A stretch of 64,000 nucleotides of DNA from Nematostella vectensis (lineage: Eukaryota > Cnidaria > Anthozoa > Actiniaria > Edwardsiidae), in assembly GCF_932526225.1 (NCBI RefSeq), contig NC_064042.1, positions 6,813,540 through 6,877,539 of the forward strand, given 5' to 3'. Shown here in pieces: positions 1-11,350 of this stretch. The first letter of the stretch is position 1. Every line of letters begins with the position of its first letter. The position numbers and the translations under genes were made by a program. The notes beneath the pieces were generated by a model that saw nothing but the letters and a program-made list of their open reading frames with translations, was not told the origin of the DNA and ran no database searches.

Positions 1-246
1 TATTCTTCGAAGATTGTCGAATGTGACAACTGCTAGCGAATACTTTTGAACAGCGGGAAGCCATTTATTTAACAAATACTTGTATTACACATGAGATAAT
101 TAATTTGGGGAAGGAATGCCGATCGCTTGATATTCTTCGAAGATTTTCGAATGTGTGAAAACTGCTAGCGAAGAATTTTGAAATTTTGAAATTTCGCGAA
201 CGTCGTTCGCGAATTTCGCGAATGTAGTTCGCGAAAGTTTCGCGAA
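1..246. repeat. Direct repeat and CGCGAA-rich inverted motifs in an intron
   Basis: A unit of about 50 bp at 1-50 (TATTCTTCGAAGAT start) recurs with few changes at 131-180. It is followed at 194-246 by several TTCGCGAA palindromes. The stretch lies upstream of the first visible LRRC71-like exon, so it is probably intronic. No coding signal was seen. Confidence 0.6.
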
Positions 247-308
247 CAGTGTCCCTATGTTCGTGAGCGGTACTGTATATGTTAACTTGTGATTGTTTGT
301 TGTTTAAG

Positions 309-3300
309 GCACTGTTCCTAGAACAGCCCATGTACCCAGTACAGTACCTGGAGCTAATGGAGTGCTCTATCGACAGCTATGCAATTGAAAGGTTTGGGAG
401 GTAAATACCAACAGAAAACCCTTCACAGCAAAATATGTTATAGGAAGAGTTCAAGCACATTTAATTTTGTTTTAATTCAACAGGTCTTTCATGTTCAACA
501 ATCTGACTGCACTTGTTTTGGACTTCAATGAGTAAGTACATAACCTGATGAACAGGTTATGTTGCGAGCAGCATACAAAGGTGCACCATCAGGACTGTAG
601 CCAGGTTTTTGAGCTGAGTTTATTTACCCAATTAACAGTCTATTTTCTCTGGAAACTTGTCCTTTCTCGAAGTTTGTCTTTGAATTTTATTCATTAGGGT
701 GGAGCTTCTGGTTTAGTGGGGTGGTTCTTCTAAAGGTCATGTATATTATTAAATATAAAATACTCAATGCAGTTTACAATCATAGTGTGAGTAGTGCTAT
801 AGATGTGATAGATGATGGCAGTGAAAGATGGTTTGTGTGTGTGTGTGGGTGGGGATGGGGGCGTGGATGAGGGGCACACACCCAAAGTGTCCCACCCCTG
901 CTATAATCCTGCCTCTGAAATAATCCCAAGCTTACTTTGAACCTGACTATAATGAAGGGTTTGAAAGGTGAACCCCACACCACTGAACAAGTTTGTGCTC
1001 TCCACATTTTTTATGGTAATGTTTGTGGCATGTCCTGTTTTATTTGTTAGGTTTGGAGATGCAGGCTGTGCTGGCCTATGTAAGGGACTCAAAGCAAATG
1101 GCACATTACTCAAGCTTAGCCTGAACTACTGCGGCTTAGGCCCACATAGTGGTGTGATCCTGGGTGATACTGTATCCAACACGGCAATACGGTATGAACT
1201 CAACTCAACTTACCTCCCTCAAATCGACTTACTACTAGAGAAAATGTGACTTTGCTCCTTTCAAGTTTGTATTAGCTCACATGCCTGGAAAAGGTAGGTA
1301 AATGGCCAGGGCAAAGGTATCAGAGGTATCAAAGGTTTTAGAGTCGAGAGTAGGGTATGTGTGCACATCTGCACCTAAGAGCCTAAGAGCTTAGTGGCTC
1401 GGAAAGATGTATTGCAGTAATCATAAATTTCGTGTCATCATTGCCAAAATGGACAAAATGACATGGATGAATAGATAAAAAAATTGTCTGTACTGTATGC
1501 TGCTCCCTTTCAGAGGTTTTTACACCTCGCCCAGTAAGATGAAAAAAAACTGATCGTTTTCAAAACTTCAACATCAGTGACTTTAACCTTGATTCCTTTC
1601 AAAGTATCCACTAAGTGCCCTTGTGCACATAACAGCCAATTTCTCAACCCCTCCTGTAAAAAAGGTAGAGAGGACCATCTTGTTTTAACAACAAAAGGAA
1701 AGAAGATTTAGTTAGAGGGATGGCGAATGGTACCTAAAATCTAGCCAAATCTTGAAACCTACAAAGTTTTCCCCAGTTTCAGATGTTGATCTTGATTATG
1801 GATTTTAGACCTCAGATTGCAAAAGTAGCACATTAAAATATTGATCTCAGAAATCTCGCATTAACCATTTGCCATCCACAATAAGCGCAACAACTATCAG
1901 TTAACAGATATTTGTTTCATTCTTTCAGAGACCTGTATCTGGATGGCAACAAGTTGGGCTGCGAAGGTGTGATGGAGTTGATGAAGCTGTTTGTTGATAA
2001 AGCAGAAATGGAGGCCATTGAGCGGGCGAACCCCAAACCTCCAGAGCTCCCTGAAGCAGACATACAGGGACAAAGTATGCTGGGGGTCCCTGTGGCCTCG
2101 GCTATGGGCTCAATCTCCAGACCAACATCAGGTGCCTCTGTAAAGAGTAAAGGGAGGTATGTTACATAGGCTTAGTGTTGTGTTGTCACAGTTCGATTTA
2201 GTACTCACTTTCACCCACACTTACCCGAGGTAACCTCAAATGTTGTTTTGTTAGTAATTGGGAAAAACACCTGAACTTATCCGGAGGGTTGAAAATATGC
2301 TATTTTTCCTTCCCTGAATTCATACCTGGTTTGGTGTGTTGTGTCTTGTGGCAAACAATTAAATCTCATCATCAAATAATAAATCTCTTCACCTTGGGTG
2401 GGCGTCACTCAATGTGCATGTTACCAAATACTCCGAATAAGAGTCAATTGGTTGGACACCTATTTTTGTGTGATCCTTTATCCACTTTTTATTTATCGAT
2501 ATGTTCATCATTTCCAGTCCCAAATCTGGTCGTCGTTCCGCTTCTGGTAAGAAAGGGAAGAAAGGCAAAAAAGGAAAGAAGAAAGGGAAAAAGAAGAAAG
2601 AGCCTCCACCCCCTCCCCCTGTCGGGCCGTGGATCCAAAAGGTCCACCTTCTTGATAATGGCGTGGACTCCTATGGCAGCGCGTCCACACTTGGACCCAT
2701 TATGTGCATGAAGATGTTCCGCAAGTAAGGAGTGCCTAGTGTTAGGGACTTTTAGAAACTGTGCATTGCGTGCATAACTGTTGTTCTCTTCATCAATTTA
2801 CTTCTTTAATCGTTACCTTTATCGTTACATAATATCCATTCAATATCAAAAGTGGTAAGGTATGATGTCAGTAACCAGCATAAGCTTAGAACAATAAGAA
2901 TTCTTGGGCTTTTATCGGAAAGACAGCAAATATAACACTTAAGTTATCTTAGAAAAGCGTGTCAAGAGTTTTTTATATGCAGCGAGTCGAAGAGCATAAA
3001 GCTCTATAAGTGGTTTGGTAGTGTAAAGCCCCGTGCCATCAACGACAACATTGCTGACGGGACGCTGGCCGTGGTACGTTGGCGCTGTTTCAAAACCGTG
3101 TTGGGAAGTGATGGCGGATGCTCGCGAGTGTTTCGCCAGCATTTCCTTTATCTCGTTGTCAACCGAGCTTTAGCTTTGCTGGTCTGTTTGCACACGAAAC
3201 CAACACTGTAGGGCTCATTTGCTTTCCATAGCCAAAAACGCAGTCTTCAAATGATGCTGTTATTTTAAAAAGAAGGGAATGTTACTGTGAAAAGGATCTT

Positions 3301-5281
3301 AGCAAAACGCAGCTCTACGCGCCATCCGACCGTCAAGCATCAAATCGCAGTCACAAGTAAACTAATTAACATACATGCTGGCGATGTGTATGGGCTGTTT
3401 GTAAACCGGCCCAATTTCGGCCCAGCATTAATGCAGCCACTTAGTCAGGAAAGGGCTCAGTACGCAGCTCTTACAAGCTGGAATTTGATTGGGCAAATGA
3501 ACAATATCCGCACCTCGAGGGTCAGTACGCAGCTCTTACAAGCTGGAATTTAATTGGGCAAATGAACAATATCCGCACCTCGACACAAAGAACGAGAAGA
3601 ATAGAGATAAAAGAATTCCTTTGTAGAACGAAGATAATAGGTGACAAAGCAGCTGCGTACTTACTCCGGGGAAGTGCAGTCGCGTGTCCAGAGGTGCATC
3701 CGAGGGTTCGGACCACTCCCTGCTCATTGCATGAAATTACAAGCCGTTGAATAGATTGAATTGACTTGTCGGAGTTCGTTCCTTCTGGATTTTAAATTGG
3801 GGGGAGGGGGGTGCGAAATCCGAAAAATATGGACCTATTTTTTTTCCTGAGGTGGAGGGGAGGGAGGTAGTTCTCTGCTGAAAATCTGACCATCCCCGAA
3901 AAAAAAAAAGTTTTTTATGCCTTTGCGGTATAACTCTCCACAGGACGTTTATTGTCAGATTTGGCTACATTCCATAGTGATCTATCTTATGCTTTATAGT
4001 TTTGTCTACAAATAGCACATCTATTGAGAACCAAAAGTGGACCTTTGGCCATTGTGAGGGGGGGGGGGGTGGGGGTGGTGGATGCGTTCGCACCCCCTGC
4101 TCCCCCCCCCCCCCCCCTGAGTACAGGCCTGTTCAAGAGCTTCATTTTATTGCGTAACCTATTCATACAAATATATTAGTGTCTTCTAAGACTTTTAATG
4201 ATCAAGATTAAAACTCCTGCTGCTATTTCAGATTGATCACTCATTCCGAGGGTCTTCAGGAGATCGACTTGGATGATAACCTGATAGGTGATCTTGGCGG
4301 AAGGGAGATCATGGAGGGGCTTACTGATCGTAAGGAAGGTATGCCTGCTGTACACTAATTCCCATTCAGACTCGGATCTGAAGGAGGCATCTCACTAAGA
4401 TGTTCTCTACTAAATATTTTAGTGCCCTCATTTCCAGGCCGTACATTACTTGTGGAGCCCCGAATTTTTCCATCGTTTTGTGCAGAACTCTGTCGTATGT
4501 CTGCTATACTCTAACTCTGCCATTCAGGACTTTGACATTGGGGCATATTACACGGTAGACAAGTATTGTCCAACTAGTCAGAAATGATGAGGAAACCACC
4601 CGCGTAAACACCTCTCTGTCATGTTACTGTGTTACTTTGGGGTACTACTGTAGAGGCTAAGGATTCGCGCCCAGGATTCGTCACGCTTTTAGATTTTCCG
4701 TCTAAATCAGAACATCTGGACGCACATGAGAAGTAAGTCATTTGTAGTCGCTGTGAGCTCATTTCTGATTTGTATCTCTACAGCCGGTTTGAACTCCATC
4801 AAGATGAACGTCACCCATCGCATGAACCCCACGACCTTCGCCAACATCATGAAGCTTGGCGCGGGACTCAAGAAGAAGGGGAAAAAGAAAAAGAAAGGAA
4901 AAGCCGGCAAGGTTAGCGTCTTGTCAAGAATACAACACTTGTCACGTGACATATGTCCAGATACTGTACGTTGTCGCCGTTGGTAGTGAAGCTTGGAGCC
5001 TCTGATACCCAGGGTAGCCATGAGAAGCTCCATTTGGTCATTCTAAGGAAATAATAAGTGTTGGAAAACATCCATTTCCATCGGCTGATATAATTTGGGG
5101 AAGCCTTTGCGATATTTTTTATTGTATTTGTTAAATGAAATTCGGTATATAAAACATTGTTTTAGATATTTCACGTTTTCTTCACAAAATTCTTTAAAGA
5201 CTTCATAAATAAAAACAATATCAAATATGCTGCTACCTGCTTACACGTCTTGTTTTTTTGTGTTCACAGAAACGCGTATAG
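309..5281 (+). CDS. LRRC71: LRRC71-like leucine-rich repeat protein, 3' part
   Basis: Eight exons join in frame: 309-400, 484-531, 1051-1191, 1929-2156, 2518-2724, 4232-4338, 4784-4911 and 5270-5281 (stop). They give 963 nt, or 320 residues; the 5' exons lie before the window. The protein has ribonuclease-inhibitor-type leucine-rich repeats (for example LSLNYCGLGPHSG, DLYLDGNKLGCEG, EIDLDDNLIGDLGG). A lysine-rich linker followed by a proline run (KKKKEPPPPPP) splits the repeat array, and a second Lys-rich block ends the protein. A split LRR array with K-rich insert and tail matches my recollection of LRRC71, a protein expressed in ciliated cells and testis; that identification is family knowledge, not a search. 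The final exon codes only KRV. If the GTTAGC donor at 4912 is not used, the frame reads on to a stop at 4984-4986. Introns hold several repeats. Confidence 0.7.
780..935. repeat. GT/GC-rich interspersed repeat fragment
   Basis: Within the intron 532-1050 a TG-rich tract passes into GGGGCACACACCCAAAG and CCCACCCCTGCTAT. The last phrase recurs near 16310 and 18250, so this is probably a fragment of the G-rich repeat family seen elsewhere in the window. Confidence 0.4.
3453..3585. repeat. Two-copy tandem repeat, period about 65 bp
   Basis: The segment beginning TCAGTACGCAGCTCTTACAA at 3457 recurs almost exactly at 3522. The only clear internal difference is TTTGATT against TTTAATT. It lies in the LRRC71-like intron 2725-4231 and is a recent local duplication. 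Confidence 0.85.
3780..4135 (+). repeat. Interspersed repeat with poly-G and poly-C tracts, family A
   Basis: The interval 3937-4070 contains ATTGTCAGATTTGGCTACAT, a TGATCTA block and AAAAGTGGACCTTTGGCC, then a G run, CGCACCCCCTGC, a C run and a GTACAGGCCTG end. The same blocks occur in the same order, reverse-complemented, at 49644-49865. It is intronic and has no ORF. Confidence 0.7.
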
Positions 5282-5979
5282 GTCCTAGCCATCAACTGCA
5301 TAAGGCTTGCGTGACGCCACTTACGCCGCGAGCCTTACTCCGTGCGTTGCACACGCAAAAAATCACGTGATCGGAGAGTGTCACTCAGACACTTGGAACT
5401 TGCATTGACGATACTTTATCACGTGACTTCGGTGTTGACCACGTGACTTCAGTGTTCAGGCCCGAACCCAGAACCATTTGGATTTGCCGACATGGTTTCG
5501 GTATTATCCACGTGGCATCTTTATTCATCTAAGTGATTTTGGAATTTAAGAAAAAACTGCAGGTATTCATCAAATCAGAACCACTTTTTCTTCACCTTCA
5601 CTTCAAAAACTATATACATAATATACACAATATGCAACCCCCTTATATAATATAGTTTCCAGTATAATAGAATGTCTTCATTTTTTAGAGTCCATCTCTG
5701 AAACTATCTAAAAGCAAACTACCGATTTGATAGACATGGACCTTATATAGGGGGATTCTATTGAGCTCTGATGCTTAATGAGATATTTTTTCGTGCTGGT
5801 TGACTAGTGAAGTTCCTGTCAGTCAAATAGTACATCCTTCAACGGTGTTCCATTACTTCATAAAACTGTCAAGGGTGGTCTTGGTAAGATGGGCCACACC
5901 CTAACAAACTATTTTTTATCTAAATACTCTATTTGTTGCCCATATATACATTGTTCTATTTCACTGTTTTCAGCTGTTG
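5282..5979. other. Convergent intergenic spacer
   Basis: This spacer lies between the 3' ends of the LRRC71-like and coiled-coil genes. It holds three CACGTGAC-type E-boxes near 5365, 5419 and 5440; the last two sit in a near-repeat of about 21 bp ending TTCGGTGTT/TTCAGTGTT. The rest is AT-rich, presumably 3' UTR sequence of both genes. No further ORF is convincing. Confidence 0.5.
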
Positions 5980-8650
5980 TCAAGACAACAGGTAGTCCGA
6001 GTGGTAGCCTCTGGTGATGTTTTGGAATCGTTTGTAGTCTTCCTTGAGTGCCTGAAAACAAAAAAACAATAAAAACACTATTATGACGATTTACATGTTT
6101 CAAGGGTCCCAAAATTAAAGCACATGGAAAGTTCAAGTAACAATACCCCTCAAAATCACTCACCAAATGCACACCAGCAAGTTTTTTTGCAGCAGCTCTT
6201 TCACTAGCAAGCATATTTTTCAGATCATCTATCCTGAAATGTGTATAGTAATATGGTGAGTTATCCTGGATAAAGCAAAAGTTAGGGAGTTTTTTTTATT
6301 TAATACCCTGAGGGGGGAGGGAATACTTTGACTCGTGACACCTTAAAATTTCAGAGCTCCCCTTTCACTGTTATTTTTTTCTGTGCCCCCTTTAACAACC
6401 GCCAAGATTCCAGTTGACTCATGAAAAAAAATTTAGAGCTTTCCTTAGATGGCACATTTTTTTGAGCCTCCCCCCCTTGGGTGGTTAAAAAAATTGTGAG
6501 CCTATCCCTCCCCCCTCAGGTTATTTCATGACACTCCCTTGATATAGGTAAAGGAAGGTGTCTGGAAATATCAACAATGACAACACCAATGGCAAGCAGA
6601 ATGTGGTGAAAAATTACATGATTGGTGCTCAATTTAAATTTTAAATAAATTTTACTTTAAAGTCAAGAAAATAAGGCTTGGAATTATTCCTGTCAACAGT
6701 CTTTTTTTTCTAATCTGCAGTTGTTTTCTGCTGTTGCCATTGTTGTTGCCAAGTTTTCTAATGGCAGATCAGCACCTTTGGTCCAGAGCACCAACTTCCT
6801 GTTGGTGTAGCCGTGCAACACGACTCGCTTCAGTGGCTGCCTCTTCCTCACACTGCTGACGAGTCTGTGCAATTACTTCTTTCCTTCTTCTCTCAAAGTT
6901 TTTCTATATAACAACAACATCTTCACTCACTCTTTTAATCTTTGCCAAATGCTGTCACATCAATAGCAAAATGGCTCTTTACTGAGCTACTGTAGGTAAA
7001 TAGAAAAACCTGGCCCACTCACCCGAGCAATTGCTAATGCATCACCTACAGCCTGTTCTCGCTCAAGAGCTGCCTCATTGCGTAATTCCCTAGTCAAGCT
7101 TTCAGTGAGGTTATGCAAAGCCTCCTGTTTTTCCAGCTCAGCTCTCTCAGCTGCCTCCTTCAAGGCATCAGACTTCTCTTTCATGTACTTTTCCCAAGCA
7201 AGACGTGCCCGCTTCTTCTCTGCAATTTCGCACCGGTATCTGATCTCTGCCATTTGCTCCTCAGCACGCTGTTAGGAAAAGCATGTGTCACGTATAAATG
7301 ATAAATGAATGATGTCACGTATAAATGACCATAAAACCTGTATATCTAGATGAGATGGTTTCCAAATTGAGCAAAGTGGCCTGCTCTGCTGTCATGGACC
7401 CCTGAGATAGTCAGGAGCTCAGGGAGGAAATATTACCACCTGCAAGCCCTAACCCTACCCTCCCCCTAAAAGTGGCACCCACTTCCCCTCAGGATGGTAC
7501 CCTCCCTGTGGGATCCCCCCTGCTCTCAGTCTAAAGCTCTGTGTCCTAAAAGCCAGAGTCCAATATCCGATCTCTCAACCTTGCATCTGATTTGCTCCTT
7601 AGGATGAAAAGACTAAAATGGAACATACAGTAAAACATAATAATCATACATACAATTCTTGCTTGTTCCAGACATTGCTCTCTCTCTTCATTCATTTTTT
7701 TACGAAGTTCTTCCAATGCTTGCTTTCTGTCCTCCTGTGCCTTGGCCTCTGCTGCATTGAGCTGCCCAAGAAATCGAAAATAAGACAAATGTCAACTGTA
7801 TAACCATATAAATACTTGTCTCACAACAGGGGATGAACAGATGGTGATCAACTCATGCCATGCCATGATTATTTGTAAATCATGCAAGGTTTACAAACAT
7901 TTTACCATACACAATTGAATGAAATAATTCCATTGTGCTTGATTTCCGAAAATGCTGGGGTGTTACATCTGGCTTTTATGACAAAAAGTCATTTCGGTTT
8001 TTAGTTGTTGCTTTCTTGCAAATTTACGAAAAGTTAATAAGATATTATTCATGTGTGTTCAAAAAGTAAGCACAGCGTTAGTCACTAACAGCATCTCTTA
8101 TAGCTTGATCTTTGTCCTCTTGCATCACTCTACGAAGCTCATCAAGAAGTTCGGTGCCAATACCTGGAACAACAAATTGTTTTTATGAGGCTTGTAATAA
8201 GGTACTGCTATCTAACATCTATGTGTGGGCTCGTAAACCCGAAAATCAGAGATATTGTTTAATGTGCTTCATTCAGTATCATATAATATGAAGGGTATAA
8301 ATTGCAGAGCAATTTCAATTGACGTTATTTAAAATAAATTAGTAAACAAAAGCAAGACAAATAAAACACAGCTCATTTTATCACTCATAACAAATACTCT
8401 AATTATTAATAGTAAATGAAACAAAACATTCTAAGTTAAAAAAAACACTAGACTCACATATTATGTTCTTGTGTGTGGTTTTCTGTGTTTTTAACGTGGT
8501 TTTGCCATTCAGCATTCGCTCGAGCGTGAGAAGTGGATTCCCGGCCGCCATTTTACGTTCGATCGCCTTCCTCTCACACCGCTGGCACAAAATCACTATG
8601 GTAACACCACAGGCCTCCCATGAACGCTTAGGCTGGATCTCTGTTGACAT
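5980..8650 (-). CDS. C6orf163-like coiled-coil protein
   Basis: Seven exons on the minus strand: 8650-8458, 8163-8090, 7761-7654, 7268-7023, 6903-6776, 6233-6164 and 6051-5980. They join in phase to 891 nt, 296 residues. Exon 1 has a CxxC pair (ILCQRC) and a THKN motif. Residues from about 65 to 270 are almost entirely charged heptad coiled coil, rich in E, K, R, Q and A (for example LEELRKKMNEEREQCLEQAR). The end reads YKRFQNITRGYHSDYLLS. An N-terminal Cys pair, a THK(D/N)I..IG motif, a long coiled coil and a short Y..HSD.L tail match what I remember of vertebrate C6orf163, which is of unknown function. It is convergent with the LRRC71-like gene and divergent from CMC2. A generic coiled-coil protein remains possible. 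Confidence 0.7.
6276..6542. mobile_element. Non-autonomous inverted-repeat element (MITE-like), intronic
   Basis: The ends are imperfect inverted repeats of about 37 bp. The left end is GGGAGT, a T-rich stretch, then CCTGAGGGGGGAGGGA; the right end is TCCCTCCCCCCTCAGG and so on to ACTCCC. The interior is about 190 bp, G/C-tract and T-rich, with no ORF. It sits in the intron between exons 5 and 6 of the C6orf163-like gene. No clear target-site duplication could be fixed by eye. Confidence 0.65.
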
Positions 8651-8902
8651 CTGATAATTAAATCCATGGCTTCTTTTGATTTTTTTTTCTTGATTAGAAT
8701 GCTTTGCAATCGATTTTTTACACCGAATCGCAACTCAGCAGGTTCCACTCCATTGTTTATTCAACTTCTTGCGATAAAATACTTTGGGTATCCTGTGGTT
8801 AAATAAAAAAGGCCAGGCTGCGTTCAAAACATGGCGGCATGAAAAAGTGGGATCACTAAATTGAAGCTTTGATCGCGTGTTGTTCGCTACGATCGCAAAG
8901 AT
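8651..8902. promoter_or_regulatory. Bidirectional promoter, C6orf163-like / CMC2
   Basis: Only 252 bp separate the two divergent start codons. A YY1-like core (ATGGCGGC) lies at about 8831-8838, upstream of CMC2. A second (AAATGGCGGCC on the minus strand, about 8543-8553) lies inside exon 1 of the C6orf163-like gene. Shared regulation is inferred from the spacing. No TATA box is obvious. Confidence 0.5.
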
Positions 8903-10513
8903 ATGCATCCGTCGTTAGCTCCCCATCTACATGATACTTGTTTAGATCTGATAGAGAAGCTTCATCAATGTCACGAAGAGGTAAAGACAGCGAAAATATG
9001 TATCGAGTAAAATACTGCTACCATAGTAGGCTGGAATTGTCACGAGTTGTTGTTATTACTTAGTTATGTAATAGGCCATTAGATCAACTTCTTTGAGTAT
9101 ATTTTAGACACAGTTTCATAACTTGAATACACTTATAGTATGAACTCTCCGCTGAGTAACAAAAAGTAGGTTCAGAAAGGAAAGTTTTTTTTTTTTTTTT
9201 TGCAGGTTCCTTCCAGAAAATATTACTTAAACCCTCAAATCAGTCTAAACTTTAATTTAAATCGCCCGAAAAATAAAATATCTATTGCACACCTCCATCG
9301 ACTGATCTTAAATTCTGAAAACTGTATGTGTGTCTTTATACATTGATTTAATATCTCCTAGGATTTGTTCAAATCATAAATGCACAATCATAATGCACTA
9401 GTCATTTGAAACCCCCACCCCCATGGTCCCGGCGAAGTGTTGGGTTAATGTGGGAGTTTAGAGCACTTGTTATCAAGAATCTGTCCCGAGGGGTTAGGGG
9501 AATTGACAGTTTTTGACTCTAATACTTGTTCCCCCCCCCCCCCCCCCCCCCCATCCCCCATGAGGGCTTAGGGACAAATGAATTACATCACACATTTACT
9601 TTTAAAAAGTCACGTCTGTTTCTGGTTTAAGACTCTTTCTCTTCAGTAGCGAGCAATTCCATGTATCAGTGAGTGGCAAGATGCATGGGCGAAAAGAAAT
9701 ATGAATGAAAACTAACGCCAGATGAATATAATTTATTTTTCCATTTTTTTTGGTAACTGTTATCTAAATAGGTATTAGTACAAATGTACTTGCTGAAGTG
9801 AACTTCACTTCAGCAGTACTTGCTTTGAAAGGTAAATGTTTATTTCAGATGACTTGTTGTCAGGTAGTTGCCTATAGTTTGCATCCCTCTGGGTGCATTT
9901 GACTGCAGTTAGGTGTTTTTTTTTTCTGTTTTGTACAGGATCAAAGTCTATTCCCCCACCCTTCCCCGGGACCATGGGGGTTAGGGTTTCAATTGACTAG
10001 TGCATAATGCATTCCTTGTTATTTTTTTAGTCTGGATTTAAAAAGTTCTTGGGAGGGTGCAATGACATAGAGAGAGAACTGCAAAAATGTCTGAAGCGGG
10101 AAGTAAGTACTGTGGTGCTGTACACTGTTGAGGTTATAGTAATGGCAATGATGATGATGATCCAAGTAAGGTTCTTATTGAAGATAATGAATTGTGATTG
10201 GTCAATCTAACTGTCACCACCTAGCACACAGAGTGCACATGCACCCCCCTTTGCTGCCAAATAATTTCGTATTGAAGGATCATCAAATACTATCCTTTTT
10301 CAATATGATACCTATGACTTTATGCCAACACACCTACAGAGTTTAACCTACAGATTTTTTACACCTACAGATTATATTGTTAATTATTAGTTATATCCTT
10401 TTATTTAGTAACTGTGTCTATGGAATTTCCAGAGTGCAGAACGGAGAAGACAAAATATGGAGATGGCTGCCTTAAGGAAAGAGAAGTTCAAGAAAGTTGA
10501 CAGTGAAATATAA
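8903..10513 (+). CDS. CMC2: COX assembly mitochondrial protein 2 (CMC2), twin CX9C protein
   Basis: Three exons, 8903-8980, 10031-10102 and 10433-10513, give 78+72+81 nt and a 76-residue protein. It starts MHPSLAPHLHDTC, the family's MHP.L.PHLH signature, and has two CX9C motifs: Cys13/Cys23 and Cys36/Cys46. CMC2 proteins are small soluble proteins of the mitochondrial intermembrane space, oxidised through the Mia40 pathway and needed for cytochrome c oxidase biogenesis. Length (about 79 in human), cysteine spacing and the GGCNDIERELQKCLKRE segment all agree with the family. The basic tail ends KKVDSEI. Both introns are phase 0. Intron 1 contains an inverted-repeat element. Confidence 0.95.
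9388..10010. mobile_element. Inverted-repeat element in CMC2 intron 1
   Basis: The left end (ATAATGCACTAGTCATTTGA, then A/C-rich sequence and CCATGGTCCCGG) is matched by the inverted right end near 9966-10009 (CCGGGACCATGGGGG, then TCAATTGACTAGTGCAT). The terminal repeats are about 45 bp with a few mismatches. The interior holds a C run of about 22 near 9531-9552 and a local palindrome near 9797-9815 (AAGTGAACTTCACTT). There is no ORF, so this is a non-autonomous DNA element. Confidence 0.75.
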
Positions 10514-10877
10514 TCACAGGAGGCAATAGTTTGTGCTAAGTAATATAAAGTGCAGAATTTGAGATGAGATGATAAGCATGTAAACATAAGAGAATGTAAA
10601 AATATTTTGTTGTAGAAATAGTATACTCTATTAAAATGAATGATACAGAGACACTATCACACTCCTTTTTATTCTTAAAACTTTACAACTTTCGCCTATT
10701 TAATAATGATAATAATACCTCTATACCACATTTTTTGTTATTGATAAATTATACAATCATATCAATATTCCTTCACCCATTTAAATAAAGCTTCAACAAA
10801 GATCTCCAAATTATTGAGAAATTTGCTTGTCTGTGAACGGACTATTTTTTTTCTTTGAAATACATTATAAACAATTT
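10514..10877. other. CMC2 3' flank
   Basis: AT-rich sequence directly after the CMC2 stop, probably 3' UTR. An AATAAA-type signal occurs near 10784 (TTAAATAAAGC). No gene was seen. Confidence 0.4.
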
Positions 10878-11350
10878 AGGGAAAGTTCATTTATTATTCA
10901 AAGGAGGGAGGGCGGCCGTGAGGATACTGTGGGGGACTTGATAAATTTTCAAGGTCTAAAGGGGGGCATCAAAAGTGTTTGGATTTTTAAAGGGGGGCAC
11001 TGATTCCTTTGGATGTTGTCTCTACTATATAATTTGACAAAGTGTCAAATCAGACTTCTTGGCTCAACTTGTTTTGGTTTAGGGGCACTTATTTGCCATG
11101 CCAATGCAAACCTGTATACAACCTTAAAAATACATTTTTTATGGTTTCAGCTATATAATATTATGAAGTGCTTATTTTCGATATCTAAAATATAAACAAA
11201 ATGTTTTAATGCTATAAGCGCTCATTCTCTGTCATCAAAATTTTAGCTCCTATCTGGAGGGGGGCTACTAATTTTACTTACTTTTATCAAAATCCTCATA
11301 CTCCCCCCCCCCCCCCCCCCCCCTCTGGATAATAGATGAACTTTCCCAAT
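10878..11350. mobile_element. Inverted-repeat element of about 470 bp
   Basis: The left tip GGGAAAGTTCATTTATTATT with following AAAGGAGGG is matched by the inverted right tip at 11325-11350 (CTCTGGATAATAGATGAACTTTCCC). A C run of about 23 bp near 11300-11322 abuts the right tip. The interior has AAAGGGGGGCA repeats at about 10959 and 10991 and an AT-rich core with no credible gene. Confidence 0.75.

Noticed and set aside
2939-3142. 67-codon minus-strand ORF in the LRRC71-like intron
   Set aside because: Composition is protein-like but no family, partner exon or promoter was recognised; too weak to call as a nested gene.
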